Source of the DNA: an uncultured Opitutales bacterium | Lineage (GTDB): Bacteria > Verrucomicrobiota > Verrucomicrobiia > Opitutales > UBA2995 | Length of the DNA: 44,005 bases | Assembly (NCBI GenBank): GCA_938075565.1 | Contig: CALJGU010000122.1 | Coordinates: 1 to 44,005 of the forward strand | Direction: 5' to 3' | Shown here: in pieces, positions 1 to 8,639 of the stretch | Layout: the number at the start of each line of letters is the position of its first letter | Numbering within the stretch: the stretch's first letter is position 1 | Program-made: the position numbers and the translations under genes | The notes under the pieces: model-generated | Told to the model about the DNA's origin: nothing | Seen by the model: only the letters and a program-made list of their open reading frames with translations | Database searches by the model: none

Positions 1-982
1 CATCTCGAATCCAACGAGCGGTCCATTCCATGACTTGCTCGATTGATACGCTGGGCCTCCCCAGTTCTTTAAACAAGTTTGAAGCGTTCGATAGCAAAGC
101 GGAAGGTGCTTCTTCTCTTACGATTTTTGGTTCCTTTCCGAGTAACTGCCCAAATTGTTCAGCAACTGATCGGATGGATAAAGTTTCCGGTCCCGTCACA
201 TTCAAGTGCCGGGCAGGACTTCTGCATAAATCGAAAGCTCTTAGAATGAGGGCGTTCGCATCTCCCTGCCAAATGACATTGGCATGCCCCATAGTGACAT
301 CGATGGCTTCCTCTTCCCAAACCTTCGTGGCTATGTCTGCCAGCACACCATAACGCATTTCCACAGCGTAATTGAGCCTGATTAAAACCACTGGAGTATC
401 ATGTTCTTTACTTCCGAATTCGAACATGCGCTCCCGACCTAAACAGGACTGAGCATACTCCCCGACAGGACCTACCTCATCTGTTTCCAAAGACCCACCC
501 GACGCCGTATTCACAAGCGGATACACACAACCTGTTGACAAAGCGACCATCCGTGCCGACTTGAACCGTTCCATAATCAGACCCGGTAGATAGGCATTCA
601 TAGCCCAGGTGTAGGCTTCATTCCCTTGAGTTCCAAATTTTGTTCCTGCCAGATAAACCACGTTCTCACAATCCGGCAGTGGAGATAAGAATTCCTGGTC
701 AAGTAAATCGCCAGCGATCGTCTCAATTCCGAGACCTTCGAGGTAATCACGATTCGCGGCATCACTAAACCTGGAAACACCAATAATTCGTTTCTCTACC
801 CCAGCCTGCTGGCAGGCTCGTTTGGCCATACTGGCCATAGAAATACCCATCTTTCCGGATACGCCAAGAAACAGCAAATCACCGTCCAACCGCTCCATGA
901 GTTTAACCAGCTCAGGAGTAGGTCGGGACAACGCTTCCTCGAGCGTTTCCTCATTTTCAAAAGATGTGGGGTAGGACTCCAT
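1..982 (-). CDS. NAD-dependent epimerase/dehydratase-like (extended SDR) protein, 3' end outside window
   Basis: My reading of the minus strand from an ATG at 982 stays open for 327 codons to the window edge, so the C-terminus is missing. The N-terminal 35 residues are a non-homologous-looking lead-in. A Rossmann fold follows, with the glycine motif GVSGKMG at residues 40-46 and a VVYLAG strand near 108-113. The 'ALSTGCVYP' segment (147-155) sits where the SDR catalytic Ser/Thr lies, and Y176 is the expected catalytic tyrosine. The lysine of the usual YxxxK is absent: the sequence is YAQSC. The protein therefore may bind NAD(P) without being a standard epimerase. It is divergent from the flavoprotein gene at 1236, with 253 bases between them. 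The family is clear, the substrate unknown. Confidence 0.75.
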   Translation of the reverse strand, partial: MESYPTSFENEETLEEALSRPTPELVKLMERLDGDLLFLGVSGKMGISMASMAKRACQQAGVEKRIIGVSRFSDAANRDYLEGLGIETIAGDLLDQEFLSPLPDCENVVYLAGTKFGTQGNEAYTWAMNAYLPGLIMERFKSARMVALSTGCVYPLVNTASGGSLETDEVGPVGEYAQSCLGRERMFEFGSKEHDTPVVLIRLNYAVEMRYGVLADIATKVWEEEAIDVTMGHANVIWQGDANALILRAFDLCRSPARHLNVTGPETLSIRSVAEQFGQLLGKEPKIVREEAPSALLSNASNLFKELGRPSVSIEQVMEWTARWIRD

Positions 983-1235
983 AACGATAGATTGCTATGG
1001 CTTCTACCAAAGCGCAACACCAAGACAAATGAGAATCGGCTCTACGGTAAATTTTGGTCGGCCCAACTCCTCCGAAAATCACTAAGAAACCGAAAAATCT
1101 GAAAACAATTACCATAGATCAAGTAAGCTCGTTTTTGATCTGGAAGCTGTAGGAATTCAGATACTGAAACTTAGGGCCATTTTTACTCAGGTCAATCCGT
1201 GGGGGAACGAGCTTAATCCATACATTTTGAAAAAC

Positions 1236-2669
1236 ATGACAAAAGACATTTCTAAAATAGACCTTCCCATATTAATTCAAGGTGGCATGGGTGTTTCGAT
1301 ATCATCATGGAAATTGGCCCGCAAGGTTGCTCGCCGTGGTCATATGGGAGTGGTTTCTGGTACTGCGATTGAACGAGTCATGGCTTTGCGATTACAAGAA
1401 GGTGACGAAGATGGTCAAATACGGCGCGCTTTTGACGCCTTTCCCAATCGCGAGTTAGCAAACCGCATCTACAAACGTTGGCACAATCCGGATGGCTTGG
1501 CGGAGCCTGGCCAATACAAGGGATTGACCATGTATGGTGTAAACCCACCCCAGCATTTTCTCGAACTGACGGTAATTGCGGCCTTCACAGAAGTCTGGTT
1601 GGCCAAGGAAGAAAAGGCAGGACCGATCGGGATCAATCTGTTGGAAAAGATCCAGGCCCCTACTCTGCCCGTTCTGTATGGTGCCTTACTCGCCGGGGTC
1701 GATTACGTTCTTATGGGCGCAGGTATACCGCGCGAGATCCCGGGGCACATGGACCAACTTTGCCAACATCAATCGTGTTCGCTACGACTCAATGTCGATG
1801 ATGGATCCACCGAGTCCATTCCATTCGATCCGAATGTGATTGGGTTGAACCTGCCACCGCTAGCACGCCCTCAATTTCTAGCCATTATCAGCTCACATGT
1901 TTTAGCCATGGCGCTGGCTCGATCTGGCGGAGTCGATGGATTTATAGTCGAAGGCCACATGGCGGGCGGGCACAACGCCCCACCCCGTGGCTGGTCATCC
2001 GATAGCAATGACGAGCCGGTCTATGGTCCCCGGGATAATCCAGATCTGGAACGTGTTCGCAAATTGGGCAAACCTTTCTGGCTAGCCGGTGCACAAAATC
2101 ATTCTGAAGCGCTGAAAGAAGCACAAGCAGCAGGAGCAGTCGGTATTCAAGTGGATACCGCCTTCGCGTTCTGCTCAGACTCAGGCATGGATAAAAACCT
2201 CCGTAAACGTGCCCTATCCGCAGCCCTGAATGGCACGACCCGGACGATTACTGAAGCACGGGGTTCTCCAACCGGATTTCCATTCAAAACCCTCGACCTG
2301 GAAGACACCGAAGGCGGCAGACCTGCCGAGGAACGTAAACGACAGGTGTGCATCCACGGCTGTTTGCGCAGTGCCTACCGTAAAGAGGATGGCAGTATTG
2401 GTTGGCGTTGCGCATCCGAACTTGAATCTACTTTCCTCACCAAAGGAGGCGAAGAGGGAGAGCTCACGGATCGGCGCTGTGTATGCAATGGCCTACTTGC
2501 CACTGCCGGACATCCGCACGCAATGAAAGAAGGGGGAGTCGAATTGCCCTTGATTACTTCCGGAGCATACCTGGACTTCGAGCGATTTCTAAACGAGAAG
2601 GACGACTACGATGCTGATGCAGTCATCGATCTATTAGGAATTCCGTATGGACCGATGGCGGTAGCTTGA
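1236..2669 (+). CDS. Nitronate monooxygenase / 2-nitropropane dioxygenase family FMN protein
   Basis: Predicted cytosolic FMN TIM-barrel protein of 477 residues. It starts with the family's beta-1 FMN segment 'PILIQGGMGVSIS' (residues 11-23). It carries 'VEGHMAGGHNAPP' (238-250), the His/Gly-rich loop where nitronate monooxygenases place the catalytic base. The 'AVGIQVDTAF' strand (301-310) fits the FMN phosphate site. It is longer than classic nitronate monooxygenases (about 320-380) and has a C-terminal part with five cysteines at 372, 376, 392, 415 and 417. That pattern could hold a metal or Fe-S cluster, as in relatives such as FabX that act on acyl-ACP. I chose the ATG at 1236; a TTG at 1227 would add three residues. 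It converges on dhaL with only three bases between the stops. Family is confident, substrate not. Confidence 0.85.
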   Translation: MTKDISKIDLPILIQGGMGVSISSWKLARKVARRGHMGVVSGTAIERVMALRLQEGDEDGQIRRAFDAFPNRELANRIYKRWHNPDGLAEPGQYKGLTMYGVNPPQHFLELTVIAAFTEVWLAKEEKAGPIGINLLEKIQAPTLPVLYGALLAGVDYVLMGAGIPREIPGHMDQLCQHQSCSLRLNVDDGSTESIPFDPNVIGLNLPPLARPQFLAIISSHVLAMALARSGGVDGFIVEGHMAGGHNAPPRGWSSDSNDEPVYGPRDNPDLERVRKLGKPFWLAGAQNHSEALKEAQAAGAVGIQVDTAFAFCSDSGMDKNLRKRALSAALNGTTRTITEARGSPTGFPFKTLDLEDTEGGRPAEERKRQVCIHGCLRSAYRKEDGSIGWRCASELESTFLTKGGEEGELTDRRCVCNGLLATAGHPHAMKEGGVELPLITSGAYLDFERFLNEKDDYDADAVIDLLGIPYGPMAVA

Positions 2670-2672
2670 ATG

Positions 2673-3296
2673 TTATGCGGCCGCAAACTCACTCATCCTT
2701 TTGAAGATGATGGAAACAGAAACCGCTCCGGCATCAGGGTGACCAATACACTTTTCTCCTAAGGTTCGGGCGCGGCCATGTTGAGCAATCATGTCTTTGC
2801 TCTTTTCCATGCCAACTCTGGCTCCTTCTGCAGCGGCGGCGAGCGCTTCTGCTATGGTGCCATCTTTGACATTGGCAGCGGCTGCCTGAGCTGGGACAAG
2901 TGCATCAACCATGGTTTTGTCACCGGGTTTTGCTTTTCCGATATTCATCACTCCTTGAGCAGAAGCTTCCAGGAATGTCGAAAGTGTAGCAGCGTCCAAT
3001 CCTTCTGCTGAAGCAATGGCCATTCCTCCACTTTGGAACATCATTCCAAAGACGGCTCCCGATGCGCCACCCATGGTGCTCATAAGCGCCATGCCAGTAG
3101 TGGTAAATACTTGGCTTACAGATGTAGGCTCGAGTGCTTCCAATTGCGCTTTGGCGGCGGTGAATCCTTTGGTCATTCCAATTCCGTGATCTCCATCACC
3201 GAGTTGGCGATCGGCTTCACCTAGAATATCTTCATTTGCAATCACCGTATCTGCTACGGCAATAAGCATGTTTTTAACTGCGTCTGCGCTTAGCAT
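2673..3296 (-). CDS. dhaL: Dihydroxyacetone kinase-type subunit DhaL (nucleotide-binding)
   Basis: DhaL binds the nucleotide and Mg ions that phosphorylate the ketose held by DhaK. The 207-residue product is of normal length. Residues 31-38 read QLGDGDHG, supplying the Asp/His metal ligands (D34, D36, H37). 'GGASGAVFG' (76-84) matches the family's Gly-rich nucleotide loop. 'GDKTMVDAL' and 'GHPDAGAVS' further on are also family motifs. I prefer the ATG at 3296, two bases after the dhaK stop; a start at 3329 would overlap dhaK and add an unlikely leader. It is the last gene of the four-gene operon. No DhaM or other PTS gene is visible, so direct use of ATP is likely; this is inference. The true substrate may be another short ketose. 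Confidence 0.92.
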   Translation of the reverse strand: MLSADAVKNMLIAVADTVIANEDILGEADRQLGDGDHGIGMTKGFTAAKAQLEALEPTSVSQVFTTTGMALMSTMGGASGAVFGMMFQSGGMAIASAEGLDAATLSTFLEASAQGVMNIGKAKPGDKTMVDALVPAQAAAANVKDGTIAEALAAAAEGARVGMEKSKDMIAQHGRARTLGEKCIGHPDAGAVSVSIIFKRMSEFAAA

Positions 3297-3298
3297 TA

Positions 3299-4294
3299 TT
3301 AGAGTTTTGTGTAACCGAGTGATGAACAAGGCATGTCCCAGAGGGGTTTTAATTCGTCATCCAATTTGGTAAGACTGATAGAGAGTCCCGCCATTTCCTG
3401 ACAGGTAACTAAATTACCCGTGATGATGTCGTGGATTTTAACACCACGCTCACTGAGAATCTGCTTCACTTTCTTCAGAACGATGAGGCATTCCATCAAT
3501 GTGGTAGATCCAAGACTGTTGACCAACACGACGACTTCGTCGCCCGATTCGAATGAGAGATCATCACCAAAAATCAGATCCATCATTTTGGCAGTCAAAT
3601 CGTCAGCAGACATCATCGGCTCAACACCGACACCCTGCTCACCGTGAATACCCATACCAATTCCGATGGAGTCTTCATCGAGCTCGAAGGTAGGAAGCCC
3701 TGAGGCAGGAATAGATCCTGGAGCCAAGGCCACACCCACAGAGCGTGTATTATCACGAGCCTTGGTCGTAAGACGGACGAGTTCTTCGAGTGAATCGACA
3801 GAATTCGATGCGGCACCGGCAAGCTTCACGATGGGAATGAGTCCAGCAATACCACGACGCTTTTCTTTTTCGTCGGGTGGCGCGGAAGCCACATCATCAT
3901 AAATCAAGACAGTCTCGACATTGATCCCCTCTGCCCGAGCAAGTTGCTCGGCGATGTTGAAGTTCATCACATCACCAGCATAGTTACCATAGAGATACAT
4001 GACACCATTGCCTTTATTCACGGCACGGGTGGCATCCAACATAATGTTGGGCGGTGGAGCGGCGAAGATATCCCCACAAGCAGCACCATCGGCAAAGTTC
4101 TTACCCACCAACCCATGATAGATGGGTTCATGGCCAGCGCCACCAGCCACAAGCAGTGCCACTTTATTGTCAGGAATGTCATTCATGGTGATTACTCCAG
4201 GAGATACCAAAGAGGCATCCCCATTGTAGTAATCCACCAATCCATCCAATAGCTCGGTAGCTACGGTATGCGGATCGTTAATAATTTTCTTCAT
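3299..4294 (-). CDS. dhaK: Dihydroxyacetone kinase-type subunit DhaK (ketose-binding)
   Basis: DhaK binds its ketose covalently as a hemiaminal through a histidine. The 331-residue product has the full set of active-site marks: 'GGAGHEP' at 51-57 with H55, 'YAGDVMNF' around D108, and 'GIHGEQG' around H217. These correspond to E. coli H56, D109 and H218. It is followed two bases later by dhaL and preceded by two xylose-isomerase-like genes, all on the minus strand. The DhaK family also includes erythrulose kinases, so dihydroxyacetone itself is not assured. No glycerol dehydrogenase or DhaM gene is nearby, which weakens the case for a classical glycerol pathway. Family assignment is very secure. 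Confidence 0.93.
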   Translation of the reverse strand: MKKIINDPHTVATELLDGLVDYYNGDASLVSPGVITMNDIPDNKVALLVAGGAGHEPIYHGLVGKNFADGAACGDIFAAPPPNIMLDATRAVNKGNGVMYLYGNYAGDVMNFNIAEQLARAEGINVETVLIYDDVASAPPDEKEKRRGIAGLIPIVKLAGAASNSVDSLEELVRLTTKARDNTRSVGVALAPGSIPASGLPTFELDEDSIGIGMGIHGEQGVGVEPMMSADDLTAKMMDLIFGDDLSFESGDEVVVLVNSLGSTTLMECLIVLKKVKQILSERGVKIHDIITGNLVTCQEMAGLSISLTKLDDELKPLWDMPCSSLGYTKL

Positions 4295-4330
4295 AGAAAG
4301 TTCCGGAAGTTTCCGGTCAGTAAATCTGAG

Positions 4331-5149
4331 TTATGAAATGATGGGGACTAACTTCTCTTTACAGTATTCTCCATCGTGAAGAGTCACAGCATCAGGATCT
4401 TCGATCGCGGCATCGGCTTCGTCTTCACACATGATCCAACCTTCGAAACCTTCGTCGACCAACCATTGAGTGATTTCAACAAAGTCGATCTTACCTTCAC
4501 CCATGAGTGCCCATTCTGGGTTACCATCCCAGTCCTTATAGTGAATGTGATTAATAAGCGGGCGGAATTCAGCCATCTTTGCCAGGATATCCATTCCGCC
4601 GTTGCGGATATGTCCTACATCAGGCGTCCAGCCGGTGACGGAGGCATCCAGACCATTCAGGATGACATCATAATCTTCCGCGGTTCGGTTGATGGACTCA
4701 TGGGGAGAATTGGGGTGAAACGAACATTCCACACCTGCATCGACTGCGCGTTTGGAAACGGCGTTGACGCAAGATACAAGATTCAGGCGACGTTGCTCGA
4801 GGTCGTGGCGCCCGGTTGGCATTTGCACGGTGCAGAGCTTTGATCCAGGGAATTGTGTGAGAAGTTCGATGCAGGCATTTGCCCCAGCAACTTCCTCTAC
4901 TGTTTCCTCAGGATTATTCCAGTCATGAACCAGCGCGATGCCAGACAGCTGAACATTGTTTTTATCTAAACTCTCTTTCAAGAGGCCAGGATCGGTGAGA
5001 TCGCCCATCCAGAAGTGCATCGGCTCGATGCCAGTGAAACCGGATTTGTTGCACATCTCAATCATGTGACCGAGTTGATTTTCGTAAGCGGCTCCTGATT
5101 CACGCATGAACCAGGTGTAAACTTCTGCGCCTAGGGATATATTTGCCAT
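4331..5149 (-). CDS. Xylose isomerase-like TIM-barrel protein (sugar isomerase/epimerase family)
   Basis: The 272-residue cytosolic protein belongs to the AP-endonuclease-2 / xylose-isomerase-like TIM-barrel superfamily of metal-dependent sugar isomerases and epimerases. Likely metal or catalytic residues lie in 'GVECSFHPNSP' (about 139-149), 'TPDVGHIRNGG' (Asp and His), 'HIHYKDWDGNPEW' and 'GWIMCEDEAD' near the C-terminus. It is the second gene of the minus-strand operon, 36 bases before dhaK and 35 bases after the larger barrel gene. An isomerase that makes the ketose phosphorylated by DhaKL, or that processes the product, would fit this place. I cannot tell isomerase from epimerase, or name the sugar. 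Confidence 0.8.
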   Translation of the reverse strand: MANISLGAEVYTWFMRESGAAYENQLGHMIEMCNKSGFTGIEPMHFWMGDLTDPGLLKESLDKNNVQLSGIALVHDWNNPEETVEEVAGANACIELLTQFPGSKLCTVQMPTGRHDLEQRRLNLVSCVNAVSKRAVDAGVECSFHPNSPHESINRTAEDYDVILNGLDASVTGWTPDVGHIRNGGMDILAKMAEFRPLINHIHYKDWDGNPEWALMGEGKIDFVEITQWLVDEGFEGWIMCEDEADAAIEDPDAVTLHDGEYCKEKLVPIIS

Positions 5150-5184
5150 GATAGTAACTATTGAATGATTAAGGGATTAAATGT

Positions 5185-6228
5185 CTATTCTGACCAACCG
5201 TGTGCTTCTTGAACTGAGATCATCGAAGCAAGAATGGTATTCCAAGTGTTCTGATCGCTCATGATTGAATTCGGGAACATGCAACCGTCCCAGCATATGT
5301 GCTGGATCTGCTTGCGGATAGAGCCATCTGGTTCTTTCAACCAGTAGCCAGCGGCATCGGCAACGTCGAGTTTGCCGTTGGGATCATCAGCTAAACAGTG
5401 TTTGCCGGTCTTGTCATGAGAACCCGTGCCATGGACTGTCCCATCATTTTGAGCGACGTGGAAATCGATTGTGTAAGGACGAAGTGCATCCGTCATCTCT
5501 TTGTAGGCTGCGGCGAAGGCTTCTTTATCATCCCACGAGAAATCCGCAGGAAGAATCCGATGCTCTTCAGCATTGTAACCTAAGAGGTAAAGCATGGAAT
5601 GCGCGAGGTCAGCCTGAAAGCCTAGAGCATCCCCGGCATCAGCCAGTTCGAAAGTGCGTAGCATCCATTTCCAGCTGTGCATGCCACCCCAACAGATTTC
5701 TCCTTCAGCGGCGAGTCGCTCACCATTATCAGTAGCGATGGCAGCCGCTTGTTTAAAAGTATCAGCGATCTTGGCTGTATTTCCGTCGGGGTCTTTGCTC
5801 CAATCCTCAACACCTGCAGCAGAGTCGATTCGCACCACACCGTAGGGGCGCACACCGAGGTCACGGAGCTTTCCACCGATCACACAGGCCTTCCGGACCT
5901 GAGTTAGAAATTTTTCAATATCCTCATCGCTACCCATGGCTGAACCACCACCGGTTACGTCCCAGACGGGAGCCACGATGGAACCAGCCACCAAATTGTG
6001 GCCACCCAATTGATCAGCGAGGGCCTTGAGATCGTCGTCAGTTGAGTCGATCGATACGTGAGGCTCAGAGATGAATAAATCGACACCATCAAATTTGCGA
6101 CCATTCACCTCGGAATTGGCGGTGTATTCGATCATTTTATCCAGGCTGATAAAGGGTTCCTCGTCGGATCCTTTACCTACCACACCTGGCCAAGTTGCAT
6201 TGTGAAGTTTTGGGTATGAATTGCTCAT
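5185..6228 (-). CDS. Larger xylose isomerase-like TIM-barrel protein, first gene of the dhaKL operon
   Basis: This 347-residue protein is a second, longer member of the xylose-isomerase-like TIM-barrel superfamily. Segments that look like strand ends with metal ligands are '[10 protein letters not shown]', '[11 protein letters not shown]' and '[12 protein letters not shown]'. A loop rich in His, Asp and Gly follows ('[13 protein letters not shown]'), which may be a lid or an extra metal site. I chose the ATG at 6228 because translation further upstream runs through low-quality sequence into the 5' region of dapF and lacks homologous features. It is divergent from dapF with 245 bases between them, so that gap should hold the operon promoter. 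Having two different barrels in one operon suggests two isomerisation steps or a heteromeric enzyme; both are guesses. Confidence 0.78.
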   Translation of the reverse strand: MSNSYPKLHNATWPGVVGKGSDEEPFISLDKMIEYTANSEVNGRKFDGVDLFISEPHVSIDSTDDDLKALADQLGGHNLVAGSIVAPVWDVTGGGSAMGSDEDIEKFLTQVRKACVIGGKLRDLGVRPYGVVRIDSAAGVEDWSKDPDGNTAKIADTFKQAAAIATDNGERLAAEGEICWGGMHSWKWMLRTFELADAGDALGFQADLAHSMLYLLGYNAEEHRILPADFSWDDKEAFAAAYKEMTDALRPYTIDFHVAQNDGTVHGTGSHDKTGKHCLADDPNGKLDVADAAGYWLKEPDGSIRKQIQHICWDGCMFPNSIMSDQNTWNTILASMISVQEAHGWSE

Positions 6229-6473
6229 AAAAAATGAAATAAGAGTTGTTAACTGATTATGCGAATCACAGCAATGACTGCTGAAAAACTGTAGTATTTT
6301 ACTTTTCTCAGAATCGCCCAGTCTAAAATGACTTTGAGGGCATTTTTTTAGAGCCGGTTCATTTATCATTTTGAGCCAATTTGTAAGTTTCCTCAAAATA
6401 TTCCTACTAACAAAGAGCGAAACGAAGGATCTCCTTGAAATTAACTGGAATTCCCTTTTTATCGCCCATCCAA

Positions 6474-7286
6474 ATGACCATTCCATTTACAAAGATGCAC
6501 GGAGCCGGAAACGACTTTGTGGTGATAGATAACCTCGACGGACGGTACGACCTGACCACCGAGCAAATCATCTATTTATGTGACCGTCGCTTCGGAGCTG
6601 GAGCAGATGGACTGCTACTCCTCGAAAAAGGCCCTACTGAGGACCTGGATGCACAGATGGTCTATTACAACGCCGATGGGTCCCGCGCTGAGATGTGTGG
6701 TAATGGTGCACGCTGTTTTATATCTTTCGCATTAGCCCATCAACTCGGCCTGGACGGCCGCCTCAAGTTTCGCACTGATGCTGGCGATATGGAAGGTGTT
6801 GCAGAAAACGGTCACATTACCGTGCAAATGACACCTGCCCTGGACACTCAATTGAGTTTGCGAGTCAATTTGAACGATGGACCTTCTACCGTGCACTATA
6901 CTGATACGGGTGTCCCACACGTGGTGAAGTTCGTCGACGACATCTCGAACGTCGATATCAAGCCGGAAGGTTCTGAACTTCGTTTCCACGATGCGTTCCA
7001 ACCTCGAGGAGCCAATGTCAACTTTGCCCAACTAGATGGGGATCAAGTTTTGGTCCGCACCTACGAACGCGGCGTTGAAGATGAAACCCTTGCCTGTGGC
7101 ACGGGAGTCACAGCTGTCGCCATCTTAGCTCATTTGGTCAATGGCGTGGAAAAGCCGATCAATCTTAAAGTAGCAGGCGGAGATACGCTGGGTGTGGACT
7201 TCAATGTCGACGGAGATCAGATTGACCAGGTGACCTTAACTGGACCAGCCAAGGTTGTTTATACTGCAAGCATAGAGCTGCCATAA
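6474..7286 (+). CDS. dapF: Diaminopimelate epimerase
   Basis: DapF interconverts LL- and meso-diaminopimelate in lysine and peptidoglycan synthesis. From the ATG at 6474 the product has 270 residues, the usual size. It begins with '[15 protein letters not shown]' (5-19), a family hallmark. Both catalytic cysteines are present: C75 in 'EMCGNGARC' and C208 in '[10 protein letters not shown]'. '[19 protein letters not shown]' (166-184) lies where the substrate-binding segment is expected. A TTG at 6435 would add 13 residues not seen in the family, so I reject it. The gene stands alone, divergent from the sugar operon and convergent with pyrD. Confidence 0.96.
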   Translation: MTIPFTKMHGAGNDFVVIDNLDGRYDLTTEQIIYLCDRRFGAGADGLLLLEKGPTEDLDAQMVYYNADGSRAEMCGNGARCFISFALAHQLGLDGRLKFRTDAGDMEGVAENGHITVQMTPALDTQLSLRVNLNDGPSTVHYTDTGVPHVVKFVDDISNVDIKPEGSELRFHDAFQPRGANVNFAQLDGDQVLVRTYERGVEDETLACGTGVTAVAILAHLVNGVEKPINLKVAGGDTLGVDFNVDGDQIDQVTLTGPAKVVYTASIELP

Positions 7287-7308
7287 GCTTGCACGCTTCG
7301 CTAGTAAG

Positions 7309-7334
7309 CAGGTGTCAGGTGTCAGGTGTCAGGA
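7309..7334. repeat. Heptamer tandem array (CAGGTGT), about 3.5 copies
   Basis: Three exact copies of the 7-base unit CAGGTGT stand in tandem at 7309-7329, followed by a partial copy. The array lies 22 bases after the dapF stop and about 50 bases from the pyrD stop, in a gap between convergent genes. A related heptamer, GTGTTCA, is repeated near 9.4 kb in another convergent gap. Confidence 0.9.
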
Positions 7335-7384
7335 CAATTCGGTAACGATTGTATCTGTTTCAATATAAACCTGATCATTCTTTC

Positions 7385-8452
7385 CTAGAACCACTCACGA
7401 TGACCATGAGACAGTGCCATGGCTACATCACGTGGAAACAAGGGACCTCTATAAATGAAGCCGGTGTAGATCTGGACCAGTGATGCTCCAGCAGCGATCT
7501 TGTCGCCTGCCGATTTAGCGTCCATGATTCCCCCTACTCCGATGATGGGTAATTTGGATTCGGTAGATCGGCTGATGTAACGAATGATGTCGGTCGATTT
7601 TTTATCCACAGGCGTTCCGCTAAGCCCGCCGGCCTGATCTACATCTGCAAACGGCCCAGGGCGAGCGAGCGTTGTATTCGTCGCAATGATACCATCGTAG
7701 CCTAGCGCCAACATGGTTTCTAAAATACCATCTATCTCGCGGTAGCTCAGGTCAGGCGCGATTTTTAATAGAATCGGTAGTCGACCCACTCCTAGCCTTT
7801 CACTGCGATCATTGTTGGCATCCGCCAAAACCTTAAGCAAAGTCGGCAAATGTTCCGACCCCTGAAGCTTTCGCAAGTCAGGAGTATTTGGGCTGCTTAC
7901 ATTGATGGTGAAATAGTCTGCATACTCGGCGAGTAAGTTAAATGACTGCAGATAATCGTCGGCAGCATCTTCAATCGAAGTCTTCTTCGACTTTCCGATA
8001 TTAATGCCCAAAGGAATCCTCCGCTTGAGGCCTTTGTTTTGTTTTGCCAATCGGGCGGCAACAAACTGGGCCCCTTCATTATTGAAACCCATCCGATTGA
8101 TCACTGCTTCATGCTCTGGGTATCGAAACACTCGTGGTCGCGGATTACCCGGTTGGCGATGATAAGTGATCGTCCCGATCTCGACATGACCAAAACCAAA
8201 CGCTGCTGCTGCTGGCCAACAAGCGGCGTTCTTATCCATTCCAGCGGCGAGACCCACACGATTTGGAAACTCCAAGCCAAACAATTTAATAGGTTCAGAA
8301 TGTCGGGGTCGCAAATTGCGCGATTCCATCAAACGACAAAACCAGGGCAACTTGCTCATAAAACGCATGAAAGCTACACCTTGTTCATGTGCAGTTTCGG
8401 CATCTTGGCGAAATAATGTCGGCCGAATCACCGACTCATAGAACTTACCCAT
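7385..8452 (-). CDS. pyrD: Dihydroorotate dehydrogenase (quinone), class 2
   Basis: PyrD oxidises dihydroorotate to orotate in pyrimidine synthesis and passes electrons to membrane quinones. The 355-residue length and the N-terminal amphipathic segment (about residues 1-45) match class 2 enzymes, which sit on the inner membrane. FMN and substrate motifs follow: 'NRVGLAAGMDKNA' (64-76), 'EIGTITYHRQPGNPRPR' (91-107), 'NRMGFNNEGA' (119-128). 'NVSSPNTPDLR' (184-194) contains the class 2 catalytic serine instead of the class 1 cysteine. The end segment 'GVGGIMDAKSAGDKIAAGAS' is the phosphate-binding region. It is a single gene, divergent from the acidic protein gene at 8640. Confidence 0.96.
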   Translation of the reverse strand: MGKFYESVIRPTLFRQDAETAHEQGVAFMRFMSKLPWFCRLMESRNLRPRHSEPIKLFGLEFPNRVGLAAGMDKNAACWPAAAAFGFGHVEIGTITYHRQPGNPRPRVFRYPEHEAVINRMGFNNEGAQFVAARLAKQNKGLKRRIPLGINIGKSKKTSIEDAADDYLQSFNLLAEYADYFTINVSSPNTPDLRKLQGSEHLPTLLKVLADANNDRSERLGVGRLPILLKIAPDLSYREIDGILETMLALGYDGIIATNTTLARPGPFADVDQAGGLSGTPVDKKSTDIIRYISRSTESKLPIIGVGGIMDAKSAGDKIAAGASLVQIYTGFIYRGPLFPRDVAMALSHGHREWF

Positions 8453-8639
8453 CTAATATTGATTTCTGATCATAATACTCTCAGCGCTTTACGGCAGAGA
8501 ATGTTTTTGCAAAATATGGAAGAAAGTTTCAAAAAAACCTTGTCTTTACTGGGGGACGAACAAATTGAAAGATACTCATTAATACAAAGGAAAAAATCCT
8601 CCACCTTATATACAACCAGATTCCACTCACTCATAGCTC

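Noticed and set aside
1125-1214. Nine-base inverted repeat AAGCTCGTT / AACGAGCTT in the gap before the flavoprotein gene
   Set aside because: The arms are 72 bases apart with no support for pairing; a match of this length can occur by chance.
2670-2672. Terminator between the convergent flavoprotein gene and dhaL
   Set aside because: Only three bases separate the stops and no hairpin with a T run is visible around them.
6229-6486. N-terminal extension of the larger TIM-barrel gene to 6486
   Set aside because: It would overlap the dapF start and encodes 86 residues without family features; the ATG at 6228 fits better.
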